Positions 36,517 to 44,236 of a DNA stretch of 64,000 nucleotides are shown piece by piece (position 1 is the stretch's first letter; every line of letters starts with the position of its first letter). The position numbers were made by a program, and so were the translations under genes. Origin of the DNA: Arcicella sp034931005 (GTDB lineage Bacteria; Bacteroidota; Bacteroidia; Cytophagales; Spirosomataceae); contig NZ_JAYGIN010000021.1 in the NCBI RefSeq assembly GCF_034931005.1, forward strand, positions 62,001-126,000, in the 5' to 3' direction. Below the pieces are notes generated by a model, which did not search any database, was not told the DNA's origin, and saw only the letters and a list, made by a program, of their open reading frames with translations.

Positions 36517-37525
36517 TGCAAAAATGTCGCCTTATTTTGTAAAAATGTCGCCTTAAATGCGTAAAATTTTGTAAAAATGTCGCCTTACGAGTGTAAAAAT
36601 GTCGCCTTAGCGTTTGTAACTATCTGAATAATAGATAGTTATAGGCTCTCTAAATCATTCAAATTATATGATAAAATTTAAAAATCAAGATAGAATTACT
36701 AAAAATAAAAGTATTTAGGCTTAGTTTAGCTAAAACCAGAACATAATCATTTATCTAATTCTTTCTATTTGAATAAAATCTGAACGGCTTTTTGTGTAAA
36801 AATGTCGCCTTAGCTGATTTGTAATGATAAATGTCACTTAATTGACCCTGTAAAAATGTCGTCTTAGTCTTAATTTGACTTCATTGAAGGCTATTTGACA
36901 CTAAAATGGAGTTTTGGGAATCTAAAAACTCCAGATTTTACTAATTATTAGCATCTTGAGTAGGTTTTAGTGTAAAAATGTCGCTTAGAAGGGAAATTTA
37001 CTTTTTTGATTCAGTTTATATTTTCTGATGAGCTATGAATGTAAGAGATTTAATAGTAAAATGCTCTAAATCAGTCGGTTAATGTTTGTAAAAATGTCGC
37101 TTAACGGAAAAAATTGACGCTATTTAATCTGTAACCAACAAGTTTTGTGTAATGAATGTAAAAACATAGTGATTGTTATATATATTAAAGTGTTATAAAT
37201 CAGTTAGTTAGCGTTTGTAAAAATGTCGCCTAATCGTTTACTGATTTATGAATAGTTGGATTTTTAATATGCTAAATACGTGTAAAAATGTCGCTTTAGG
37301 TCATTAATAGCTTTGGTTTACCACAAATAACATATTTTAGCATTTATAATGATTATAAGGATTAGTGTATAATCCATTGATTTTAAGCGAATTACCATAT
37401 CTGGTGTTTTGAACGACTATTTTCACGGTTTATTTTTTCAAATAGAATGCGTATGATAATACTTGTGTAAAAATGTCGCTTTAGGTTTATTTTGAGAATT
37501 GAGAAGATGTAAAAATGTCGCATTA
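36517..37525. repeat. Iteron array: probable replication origin
   Basis: Twelve direct copies of TGTAAAAATGTCGCCTTA, all on the plus strand, start at 36517, 36538, 36570, 36592, 36795, 36849, 36971, 37087, 37216, 37281, 37466 and 37508. The first four are spaced 21, 32 and 22 bases, close to whole helical turns, and cover the rep promoter region. The distal copies vary in the tail (GTCTTA, GCTTA, GCCTA, GCTTTA, GCATTA) and are irregularly spaced. A degenerate copy lies near 36824. The spacers are very A+T-rich, suitable for strand opening. I saw no convincing DnaA box. An inverted repeat AACTAT...ATAGTT at about 36618-36641 lies between the two groups. Confidence 0.92.
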
Positions 37526-37528
37526 ACT

Positions 37529-37656
37529 ATTGTTTGAAATACTTTAATTTGACGGATATTTCATAGAATAATACTTTTGTTTTAGTAGTCGCTTTTGTTT
37601 TAGCGGTCTGACTATCGTCTGACCGCTAAAACAAGCCAAATTAAAGTTTTTCAAGC
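37529..37656. repeat. Palindromic element at the distal end of the origin
   Basis: Outer arms TGTTTGAAATACTTTAATTT (37529-37548) and an imperfect complement (37637-37656) surround a perfect 14-bp stem TTGTTTTAGCGGTC / GACCGCTAAAACAA (37595-37608, 37621-37634). The loop TGACTATCGTCT makes GTCTGACTATCGTCTGAC, the complement of the motif repeated at 58091-58208. Confidence 0.75.
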
Positions 37657-37746
37657 ACTATTTATGGCTCTCTTGTATTTTCACTTTTATGAGTTTTAAG
37701 TAAGAATAACAAATTAATTAATAATATTAAATATTGTCATCATGAC

Positions 37747-37807
37747 GTAGGGGCGTATCGCATACGCCCAAAAAGTCGAGATGTGGGCGTATGCGATACG
37801 CCCCTAC
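37747..37807. repeat. G+C-rich perfect hairpin, 24-bp arms
   Basis: Arms at 37747-37770 (beginning GTAGGGGCGTATCGCATACG) and 37784-37807 are perfectly complementary around a 13-base loop. The composition contrasts sharply with the A+T-rich surroundings, suggesting an inserted repeat unit. It sits between the iteron array and parA. Confidence 0.85.
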
Positions 37808-38043
37808 ACAATATCAATTTATTTATTCCAAATACTTATACATAATAAAAGTAACTATGTAATGTTATCTTTCAATTTCCTCTCCCCTACTCTATTGTCG
37901 AGTTTTATATCGAATGTGTTTAAAATTTCTTACTCGGTATAAAATCTGGGTGTTCCAACAACTTCAATACAAAAAACGCTGTATTCAACGTATCAGCCTC
38001 TAATTTATTCTCAAATATGAAGTGCAAACAATGCTGATAAAAT

Positions 38044-38104
38044 AGTTTATTTTTTCATATAGCAAACGGACAATTTGTCCGTTTGCTATATGAAAAAATA
38101 AACT
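38044..38104. repeat. 61-bp perfect palindrome upstream of parA (candidate parS)
   Basis: Thirty-base arms (38044-38073 and 38075-38104) are exactly complementary around a single T; the centre reads AGCAAACGGACAATTTGTCC and continues symmetrically. It lies about 160 bases before parA within the replication and partition module. A perfect palindrome here could be the ParB-binding centromere, or a replication terminator or mobile hairpin. Only one copy was noticed. Confidence 0.7.
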
Positions 38105-38209
38105 GAGCTATATACTTAAAAATACAAAAAATAACATTCGTGGGTGATTCTATTGTAGGTAAAAAAGCACCGTTAGGGTCTGAATTAATAAGTTTACTAT
38201 TCCGAAAAT

Positions 38210-38253
38210 AAATTTGCTATTTGTGTAAAAAGATATACATTTGTATATCTTTT
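38210..38253 (+). promoter_or_regulatory. Probable parA promoter and operator
   Basis: TAAATTTG at 38210-38217 fits the Bacteroidota -7 element TAnnTTTG, with GTTTA about 16 bases before it as a weak -33. Directly downstream lies a palindrome with 12-bp arms (AAAAGATATACA-type, 38228-38239, complement 38242-38253), ending 14 bases before the parA start. Its position fits autorepression by the helix-turn-helix at the ParA N-terminus. Confidence 0.55.
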
Positions 38254-38267
38254 GTATAAATAATTGT

Positions 38268-39209
38268 ATGATAACACAAGAAAAAATTGAACGCTTTTTT
38301 CAAACCAGAACAGGCTTGAATGTATCTCAAATAGAAAAGGAATCAGGAATGCCTGCAAGGACATTGCATAGGGCTTTTCAGGAAAAAAAAACGATTCCAA
38401 GCAAATATCTACCTGCTTTGGAAAGTGTTCTCCGTCAATATGGTTATTCAGATTCTCTTTTTGAAAAGGCAACTATCATTTCAGTGGTCAATCATAAAGG
38501 TGGAGTTGGTAAAACCACAACTACTATTAACGTAGGAAAAGCACTGAGTTTGATGGGAAATAGAGTTTTACTGATTGATATGGACTCACAAGGGAATCTT
38601 TCTCAATGCTATGGTATTCATCAACCGTCAGAGCAAATTATAAATGCTCTTTTAGATGATGACTCCCTACCGATTGTGGAAATTAATGACCGCTTACATC
38701 TTTCGCCATCTGATATTACAATGGCAGATAGAGAGTCTGAGTTTTCGAGTGCAGTTGGTGCTGAAAGAAGACTGGCATTAAAGATTCAAGAAATTGAAAA
38801 GAATTATGATTATATCCTAATTGATTGTCCGCCAAGTTTAGGTATTTGTACCATAAGCTCATTGGTAGCATCAAATCAATGTTTGATTCCGATTCAACCA
38901 GAAGCCAGTGCATTTCATGGTGTTGATAATCTTTTCAAAAGGATTAAGCAAGTTCAAACTTATAGTAATCCTAATTTAAGGATTAAAGGAATTGTGTTCA
39001 CTATGGTTCTAAATCAAAATGTTCATAAAGCTTTGATGGAACAGATTCGAGAAAAATACAATAATTTTAACGTGTGTGAAAGTATGATTGATAACTCAAA
39101 ATATCTAAGAGAGTCGCAAGTGATGCAACAAGATATTTTTACTTATAATCCGAAATCATTACCAAGTGAACAATATAGTAATTTGGCTAAAGAATTAATA
39201 AATGCGTAA
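38268..39209 (+). CDS. parA: ParA-type partition ATPase with N-terminal helix-turn-helix
   Basis: A 313-residue protein from the ATG at 38268 (MITQEKIERFFQTRTG); an in-frame upstream ATG lies within the operator palindrome and is unlikely. An XRE-like helix-turn-helix at about 15-60 (LNVSQIEKESGMPARTLHRAF) precedes a deviant Walker A KGGVGKTT at 77-84. The A' box LLIDMDSQGN and Walker B YILIDCPPSLG follow. With ParB encoded five bases downstream and a Rep_3 origin beside it, this is a plasmid-type (Ia-like, self-regulating) segregation ATPase, not the chromosomal Soj. Confidence 0.94.
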   Translation: MITQEKIERFFQTRTGLNVSQIEKESGMPARTLHRAFQEKKTIPSKYLPALESVLRQYGYSDSLFEKATIISVVNHKGGVGKTTTTINVGKALSLMGNRVLLIDMDSQGNLSQCYGIHQPSEQIINALLDDDSLPIVEINDRLHLSPSDITMADRESEFSSAVGAERRLALKIQEIEKNYDYILIDCPPSLGICTISSLVASNQCLIPIQPEASAFHGVDNLFKRIKQVQTYSNPNLRIKGIVFTMVLNQNVHKALMEQIREKYNNFNVCESMIDNSKYLRESQVMQQDIFTYNPKSLPSEQYSNLAKELINA

Positions 39210-39214
39210 TACCG

Positions 39215-40069
39215 ATGAAAAAAGATATATTTAAAAAAGCTATCCAAAAAAATACTGAAGCAATTCCCTTATCATTACTCGAAACGGAATCTAAAATCAA
39301 AAAAGAGTTTATAATTATTGACCAACTGAGAGATTTTATCAGTCCGCTAAGTAAAGAAGAATCGGAGGGACTTGAGCAAGATATTCTCAAAGATGGTATT
39401 TCTGACCCCTTAATTATTTGGGAAACAACCCCCGATGTTGTAGGAATCGAAAATTCAACCAATAAGTCAGTTTATGTGTTGGTAGATGGACATAACCGTT
39501 ATAGAATTAGTCAGAAATATAATTTGGACTTTCGGATAATTCTGAGGAACTACAAAGACATTCAGGAAGTGAAGGATTCGATGTTGAACAAACAGTTGAA
39601 TAGACGAAACCTGACCCCAGAACAAATTTCGTATTATAGAGGTTTGAAGTATAATAATGTTGTCAAAAGTCAAGAAGGATTGCCCAAAACTGTCAATGTA
39701 GCGTTTAATTTAGCTGAAGAATTTAATGTGAACGAAAAGACAATCAGGCGTGATGCGGAATTTGCCAAAGGTTTAAATAAACTTACGCCAGCATTGAGAC
39801 AAGATGTATTGACAGGAAAAACCAAAGTAAGTAAATCTGATATAGTAAGTTTGGCAAAAGTAAATATCGACGAAACTGTAAATTTGAGTTCTCCGCAAGA
39901 AATTGTAAAAACGATTGCCAGAGAGAAAACGCAAAAAATAGGAGAGGAGAATCCAACAAATGTGAGTGATTTAGAAAACTCAATCAGAGAATTAGCGACT
40001 AATAAATTAGACAAACAGGCGTGTATAATTTTATTAGAAAAAATAAACACTTTGATGAATTATTTGTAA
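39215..40069 (+). CDS. parB: ParB-type partition protein
   Basis: A 284-residue DNA-binding partner of ParA. The N-terminal ParB/Sulfiredoxin-like nuclease fold has FISPLSKEESEGLEQDI, GISDPLIIWE and YVLVDGHNRYRISQ (about 90-103). An alpha-helical region with NRRNLTPEQISYYRGLKYN and a helix-turn-helix NLAEEFNVNEKTIRRDAEFA follow. The catalytic-site-like VDGHNRY motif is that of ParB-family CTPases/nucleases. A C-terminal helical part would dimerise. It is co-transcribed with parA, and a family B repeat begins immediately after the stop codon. Confidence 0.9.
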   Translation: MKKDIFKKAIQKNTEAIPLSLLETESKIKKEFIIIDQLRDFISPLSKEESEGLEQDILKDGISDPLIIWETTPDVVGIENSTNKSVYVLVDGHNRYRISQKYNLDFRIILRNYKDIQEVKDSMLNKQLNRRNLTPEQISYYRGLKYNNVVKSQEGLPKTVNVAFNLAEEFNVNEKTIRRDAEFAKGLNKLTPALRQDVLTGKTKVSKSDIVSLAKVNIDETVNLSSPQEIVKTIAREKTQKIGEENPTNVSDLENSIRELATNKLDKQACIILLEKINTLMNYL

Positions 40070-40071
40070 AA

Positions 40072-40222
40072 TTCAATTATCTACAATTTGTCGCAAGACA
40101 AAATTAGACCACAGATAAAACAGATTTACACTGATTTATCTTTAAATTTATCCGTGTAAATCCGTTGAATCAGTACAATCTGTGGGCTAATTTTATTCTC
40201 CGACAAATTGTAGATAGTTCCG
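40072..40222. repeat. ~150-bp palindromic element, family B copy 5
   Basis: Directly after parB. The right end TAGATAGTTCCG is intact, and the left end is worn (ATTCAATTATCTACAATTTG). A short deletion has removed the AGAACAGAT segment found in the other copies. It has the same orientation as the copies at 27068 and 28676. The rest of this gap (to 40398) contains a family D-like remnant near 40270-40358 (GAAATAAATTTTGGGG, CACCAAAGTAAAGTAGATTT). Confidence 0.85.
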
Positions 40223-40398
40223 TAAATCTTTAATTATCCCGTTTATTCGGAACGTTGATTCAATTTTCGTTATTTTCCCGAAATAAATTTTGGGGTTACA
40301 AAATCTCTCGAACTTACGACTCTTTTGGTACAAATTATAAAGCACCAAAGTAAAGTAGATTTATGGGAATATTTAATTTGTTTCATCTCAACTGATTC

Positions 40399-41331
40399 TT
40401 AAATCATAATGGTAAAATGTACGTTTAAGCGACTATTGGTTTTTAACTCTCCATTAGCTAAGTTTTGAGTAATTGGACTTTGGTAATTGATACCAGCAGA
40501 TATTTTTTTATGGTAAGATTCTAACCCAAAACTACCCAAAAGGGCTTCACCGCCTGTTCTGGTATTTTGGATACCTCTATCAACATCATAGGCAGCGTTT
40601 TCGTACGCAAATCCAATATTGGGAATAAGCATTAAGTTAGGGTTTATATTGACAAAACGAATTACTGAAATATTACTATTTATCCGATTCCCAAAACGAT
40701 ATTCATTAGCGTTTTGGGAATTCATTTTATACGAAAAATCAGAATTCATACCCCATTTCTTGAAACGCATGGTATAGAATACATTAAGTGTAAAATCGGT
40801 GCTTCCTGTACCTAATTGAAAATTTGGGTTTGCCACTTCGCTATCGCTCAAATAATCATATTTATACTTTCCTGACGGTAATTTAAAGCCACTGCCCACT
40901 AATAAATTATGGTGAAATTGATGCTGAAGTGTATCAGTTAAAGTATTGATTAAATTATAATTTATCAATAAAGACATATCTCCAATACCTTGAATATCAA
41001 GTTGTTTTCCTGTTTTGACGATAGTCTGTTTATTGAAATTGTAAGGAATAAAAGCTAATACCTGCACTTTTTTGAGAGGGTAAACTCTTGCCCATAATTC
41101 GGTTTTCCAAAATTGTTCTTGGGTTTGTAAATTCACACTTTTGACATGAGAATCATAACTGCGATATCCATAACGCAAGCCCACAAAACTCTTGTGTGAC
41201 TGTGGCATGATTCCCCAAAAAGAACCGCCATTTCCGCAACCGCAAAGGTCACAAGCCAATGTTTTTTGACTCGTTCCCCAAAGGCAAAGCAGTAAAATAA
41301 TATAAATGTTGTTTTTCATGTCTGTTTTCAT
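40399..41331 (-). CDS. Outer-membrane barrel-like protein with Cys-rich mature N-terminus
   Basis: A 310-residue exported protein. A hydrophobic signal is followed by CDLCGCGNGG (C27, C30, C32). The remainder alternates short amphipathic strands (FVGLRYGYRSYDSH, VQVLAFIPYNFNKQ, LLVGSGFKLPSGKY, ISAGINYQSPIT), as in transporter-type outer-membrane barrels. The start ATG overlaps the peroxidase stop (ATGA on the minus strand), so the two are translationally coupled. I do not recognise a named family. From context it could move or bind copper, the Cys cluster being the likely metal site. The C-terminus FTIMI lacks the usual aromatic ending. Confidence 0.75.
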   Translation of the reverse strand: MKTDMKNNIYIILLLCLWGTSQKTLACDLCGCGNGGSFWGIMPQSHKSFVGLRYGYRSYDSHVKSVNLQTQEQFWKTELWARVYPLKKVQVLAFIPYNFNKQTIVKTGKQLDIQGIGDMSLLINYNLINTLTDTLQHQFHHNLLVGSGFKLPSGKYKYDYLSDSEVANPNFQLGTGSTDFTLNVFYTMRFKKWGMNSDFSYKMNSQNANEYRFGNRINSNISVIRFVNINPNLMLIPNIGFAYENAAYDVDRGIQNTRTGGEALLGSFGLESYHKKISAGINYQSPITQNLANGELKTNSRLNVHFTIMI

Positions 41332-42425
41332 TGTGGCGTAAACCGTTTATCTGCTAAAAATTGACGGTCGGTTAACGTTTTTAAAAATGCAATAATTTGA
41401 GTTTTTTCTGTGGTAGTAAGTGCTATGCCCAATTGCCCATTTTGGTATAAAATCGGGTCGAGATTTTGAGTATTTGTCACAGAGTTGCTATAATGATTTA
41501 AAACTTCTTCCAAAGTTTGAAATCGCCCATCGTGCATATATGGCTTAGATGCTTCGATATTTCGTAAACTGGGTACTTTAAATTTATTTTTGTCTTCAGC
41601 TTGTTCCGTAACATTGGCACGTCCGTTGTCATAAACAGGAACTAAGGTTACTTTTTTTTCACCGTTCACAATCGTAATAATAGATTGAGTGCGTTCGGTA
41701 GGAGGTAAGCCATTATTCCTAAAACTTCCATCCGAAAATAATTCCCCTGCATGACAAGAAGCACATTTTTGTTTAAAAATGGACAAACCTGATAATTCGG
41801 TTTCTGATAATGTTGCTCCTGCTTCTTTTCTCATATATTTATCGTATCGAGAATTTACTGAAACCAGCGATAACATAAATTGAGAAAGTGCCTTTAAAAA
41901 CCGTTCAGACGTAATTTCTGTTGTGCCAAAAGCATTTTTGAACATGGCTGGATATTTAGACGTTTTGCGAAGTTTTTCAAGCACATTTCCTGTTTTTTCA
42001 TCCATTTCTACTGGATTTTCAATGGGAGAAATCGAGAAAAGGTCTAAATCAAATACGCCACCGTCCCAACCAAATGTTTTTTCCCAAGCCAAATTTTGAA
42101 GAGCAGGAGCATTCCTTAATCCAATTTGGTTATCAATTCCATGACTCAAATCGTGCAAATGATGCGTAAAAGCATAATCTTGTCTGTGACATTCTCCGCA
42201 AGGCATTGAACCATCTCTGGAAAGAATTCCATCATAAAACAGACTTTTTCCAAGTTCAAAACCTTCTTGTGTGATTGGATTTTTATCTAAATTATAAGTT
42301 GGTTTTGGGAAATTATTTGGAGCAGTAAATAGTTTTTCGGGCTGAATAGTTACAGATTCAGTCTTTGAACATTCACTACATAAAAATATAATTATTATCA
42401 ATGAAGTAATTTTAAGTGTTCTCAT
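41328..42425 (-). CDS. Di-haem cytochrome c peroxidase / MauG family (MbnH-like)
   Basis: A 365-residue periplasmic or lipid-anchored enzyme with a Cys-containing N-terminal export signal. Two c-type haem sites are visible: CGECH (76-80) and CASCH (221-225). Other family features are GKSLFYDGILSRDGSMPC, NAPALQNLAWEKTFGWDGG and PYMHDGRFQTLEEVLNHY. In MbnH systems such an enzyme oxidises a tryptophan of the partner MbnP to make a copper site, and an MbnP-like gene lies immediately upstream. An ordinary hydrogen-peroxide-reducing CcpA is the alternative. The operon with MbnP favours the first. Confidence 0.9.
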   Translation of the reverse strand: MRTLKITSLIIIIFLCSECSKTESVTIQPEKLFTAPNNFPKPTYNLDKNPITQEGFELGKSLFYDGILSRDGSMPCGECHRQDYAFTHHLHDLSHGIDNQIGLRNAPALQNLAWEKTFGWDGGVFDLDLFSISPIENPVEMDEKTGNVLEKLRKTSKYPAMFKNAFGTTEITSERFLKALSQFMLSLVSVNSRYDKYMRKEAGATLSETELSGLSIFKQKCASCHAGELFSDGSFRNNGLPPTERTQSIITIVNGEKKVTLVPVYDNGRANVTEQAEDKNKFKVPSLRNIEASKPYMHDGRFQTLEEVLNHYSNSVTNTQNLDPILYQNGQLGIALTTTEKTQIIAFLKTLTDRQFLADKRFTPQ

Positions 42426-42531
42426 GAAATGTCAATTTTGATGAATCATTTTTCAAATTAAAACAGTTACCGCTAAAGCAAAAAGAAAAGACATTTACTA
42501 AACTTTATCATGCTCAACGTAATACTTAGAA

Positions 42532-42566
42532 GTGGCTGAAAGACGTTATCCGTTCTTTTCAGCCAC
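42532..42566 (-). other. Hairpin between mbnP-like and peroxidase genes
   Basis: Perfect 10-bp arms GTGGCTGAAA (42532-42541) and TTTCAGCCAC (42557-42566) with a 15-base loop and no T-run on the minus strand. It may attenuate or protect the mRNA between the lipoprotein and peroxidase genes. Confidence 0.55.
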
Positions 42567-42597
42567 ATTTCTTATTGATTTAGAGGTGAAATGGTTA

Positions 42598-43413
42598 TCA
42601 ATGAGCCACGTTATGAATATGGTCAACTGAGAATATTTTGGCAACATTATTGGCAATCGGAGTAGCTGCTGCCATGCCATGAACCACATTTGTTGAGGTT
42701 AGTTTTAAGGTAGTTACCCCATCAAAAACTTTAGAAACATCAGCAAAAAGGTGAACTTCTGGGGCAATATTGGCACGTACAGTGGCGGCATCTGCAAACG
42801 ATAATGTGACTGTACGAAGGTTATTAATGGTAGCGGAAGTTCTACCTCCAAAGCCGCCAACATGGTATTCAAATTTCTTTAAGCCTGCTGAATTGCTTGG
42901 AACAACTGACGAAATTCCTTCTATTTTAGTGAAGATATAACCCGAATTCCAAGCCCAATACATATTATCATTGCCATAAGAAGTTGGGTCAAGTACGCCA
43001 ATACGCTGGCTTACATCCGAAATACTTTTTACGCTATCTACGCCAACCGTAAAAGTTACTTCTTTGTAATTGCCTGCGGGAATATCCTTCAACTCAGCAT
43101 TGAGCGAAGATGCTACTGATTGACGAACTAAAAAGTAATCATTCGGAGATTTTACGACTGTTCCATCTTCTTTTTTGAACGAAACATTTGAGATAAAATA
43201 ATTGAGCGTTGTTATCGTAAAATTCTCTCCAGAAGTATTTTTATAAACCCCCGTACCCAACACTAAAGTTTTGTCACCCACACGATTTTCAAAAGATAGA
43301 ACAATGGAGTTTTTATCGTTAGGATTAATTTCATCCGTTTTTTTACACGAAACAATTGAGAAAGAAAGAAGACCTAATAAGGCTATAATTGATAAAATTT
43401 TATTCGTTTTCAT
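42598..43413 (-). CDS. MbnP-like copper-associated lipoprotein
   Basis: A 271-residue lipoprotein from the ATG at 43413 (signal with lipobox ending at C23, FSIVSCKK). The mature part has the MbnP family plan: VLSFENRVGDKTLVLGT near 38-54, an NYFISNVSF segment, IPAGNYKEVTFTVGVD (111-126) and the tryptophan-bearing MYWAWNSGYIFTKIEG with W153 and W155. In characterised MbnP a tryptophan is oxidised to kynurenine by MbnH and helps to bind copper. A C-terminal HVHGMAAA-like/His-rich end (VVHGMAAATP, DHIHNVAH) adds metal ligands. It is followed by the MbnH-like gene. Confidence 0.85.
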   Translation of the reverse strand: MKTNKILSIIALLGLLSFSIVSCKKTDEINPNDKNSIVLSFENRVGDKTLVLGTGVYKNTSGENFTITTLNYFISNVSFKKEDGTVVKSPNDYFLVRQSVASSLNAELKDIPAGNYKEVTFTVGVDSVKSISDVSQRIGVLDPTSYGNDNMYWAWNSGYIFTKIEGISSVVPSNSAGLKKFEYHVGGFGGRTSATINNLRTVTLSFADAATVRANIAPEVHLFADVSKVFDGVTTLKLTSTNVVHGMAAATPIANNVAKIFSVDHIHNVAH

Positions 43414-43584
43414 TTTTGAATATAAGAAATTACTGGAGTTGCAAAAGCAATCCATTGATTGTTAGGGGAATACGCAATGCTTTATGTAAAGTATTTAGCT
43501 GAAAAGACTAAATCTTACACACAAAAAATTACACATAAAGAAAGAAGGAGGCTTTATAAGCCTTAAATGATGGGTCAAAATGAC

Positions 43585-43977
43585 CTACGCCAAGCACGGA
43601 GGGTGAAAAAATGAAGTGGTAAAAACAGTATAAATAGATAATTGGTAAGTAAAATTAGATTTAGGGAAGATTTGTTTTACATCTAAATGATACGCAGAAA
43701 AGGTAGTAGTTTCAAAAACTTCTTCCAAAATTTTCTTAATAGATTGACCTTGTTTTTCCGTTTGTTTGGTAGCGTTATCTTCAGCTATTTTATGAAGTTT
43801 TTTCGCTAAATAACATTGACCGTTACATTTTAATTGAGGTTTGAAACGGTTTTCACAAAGATTTTGAATGATAAAATCTCGTCGTAACTCAAAGTCCAAA
43901 TAAACAACAGGCACAAGTAGCGTTTTGATACTGATAAGTACCAATAAAAATAACGCTATGTAGTTCTTTACCGTCAT
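43585..43977 (-). CDS. Small Cys-containing membrane protein of the copper locus
   Basis: A 130-residue protein from the ATG at 43977; an ATG at 44001 is possible but gives a poorer membrane start. One N-terminal membrane helix (IALFLLVLISIKTLLVPVV) is followed by a short segment with C41, C51 and C55 (CENRFKPQLKCNGQCYLAKK), then a charged helix and a Pro/His-containing tail. Similar small CxGxC-type membrane proteins recur near metal genes in this phylum, to my knowledge. The function is not known. It is upstream of the MbnP-like gene with a weak hairpin (43549-43563) after its stop. Confidence 0.65.
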   Translation of the reverse strand: MTVKNYIALFLLVLISIKTLLVPVVYLDFELRRDFIIQNLCENRFKPQLKCNGQCYLAKKLHKIAEDNATKQTEKQGQSIKKILEEVFETTTFSAYHLDVKQIFPKSNFTYQLSIYTVFTTSFFHPPCLA

Positions 43978-44236
43978 GGAGTTTTCTAAAATTCGGCACA
44001 AATATACAGACGAAATAATAGGTTGATGCCTCGAATGTCAAATTTGCTGATAAAAATCATGAAAATGGGATGCGTTTCAAATCTTGAAAAATCAAATTAG
44101 TATAGTTAAAAATGGGTTTTAGTATAATTTTTTTTAGGGGACATATCCGATTTAGTAATTTTCAAATGTGAAAAACACCCGATTACCGATAAACCATATT
44201 GATAATTAAAATTACTAAACTGAAAACCATACTGAC

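Noticed and set aside
36517..37525. Repeated 18-base units considered as a CRISPR array
   Set aside because: Spacers vary from 3 to 185 bases, the repeats are short and drift in sequence, no cas gene is near, and a Rep_3 initiator is adjacent: they are iterons.
38197..38472. Minus-strand open frame across the parA start
   Set aside because: It is antisense to the parA promoter and helix-turn-helix coding sequence and has no protein character.
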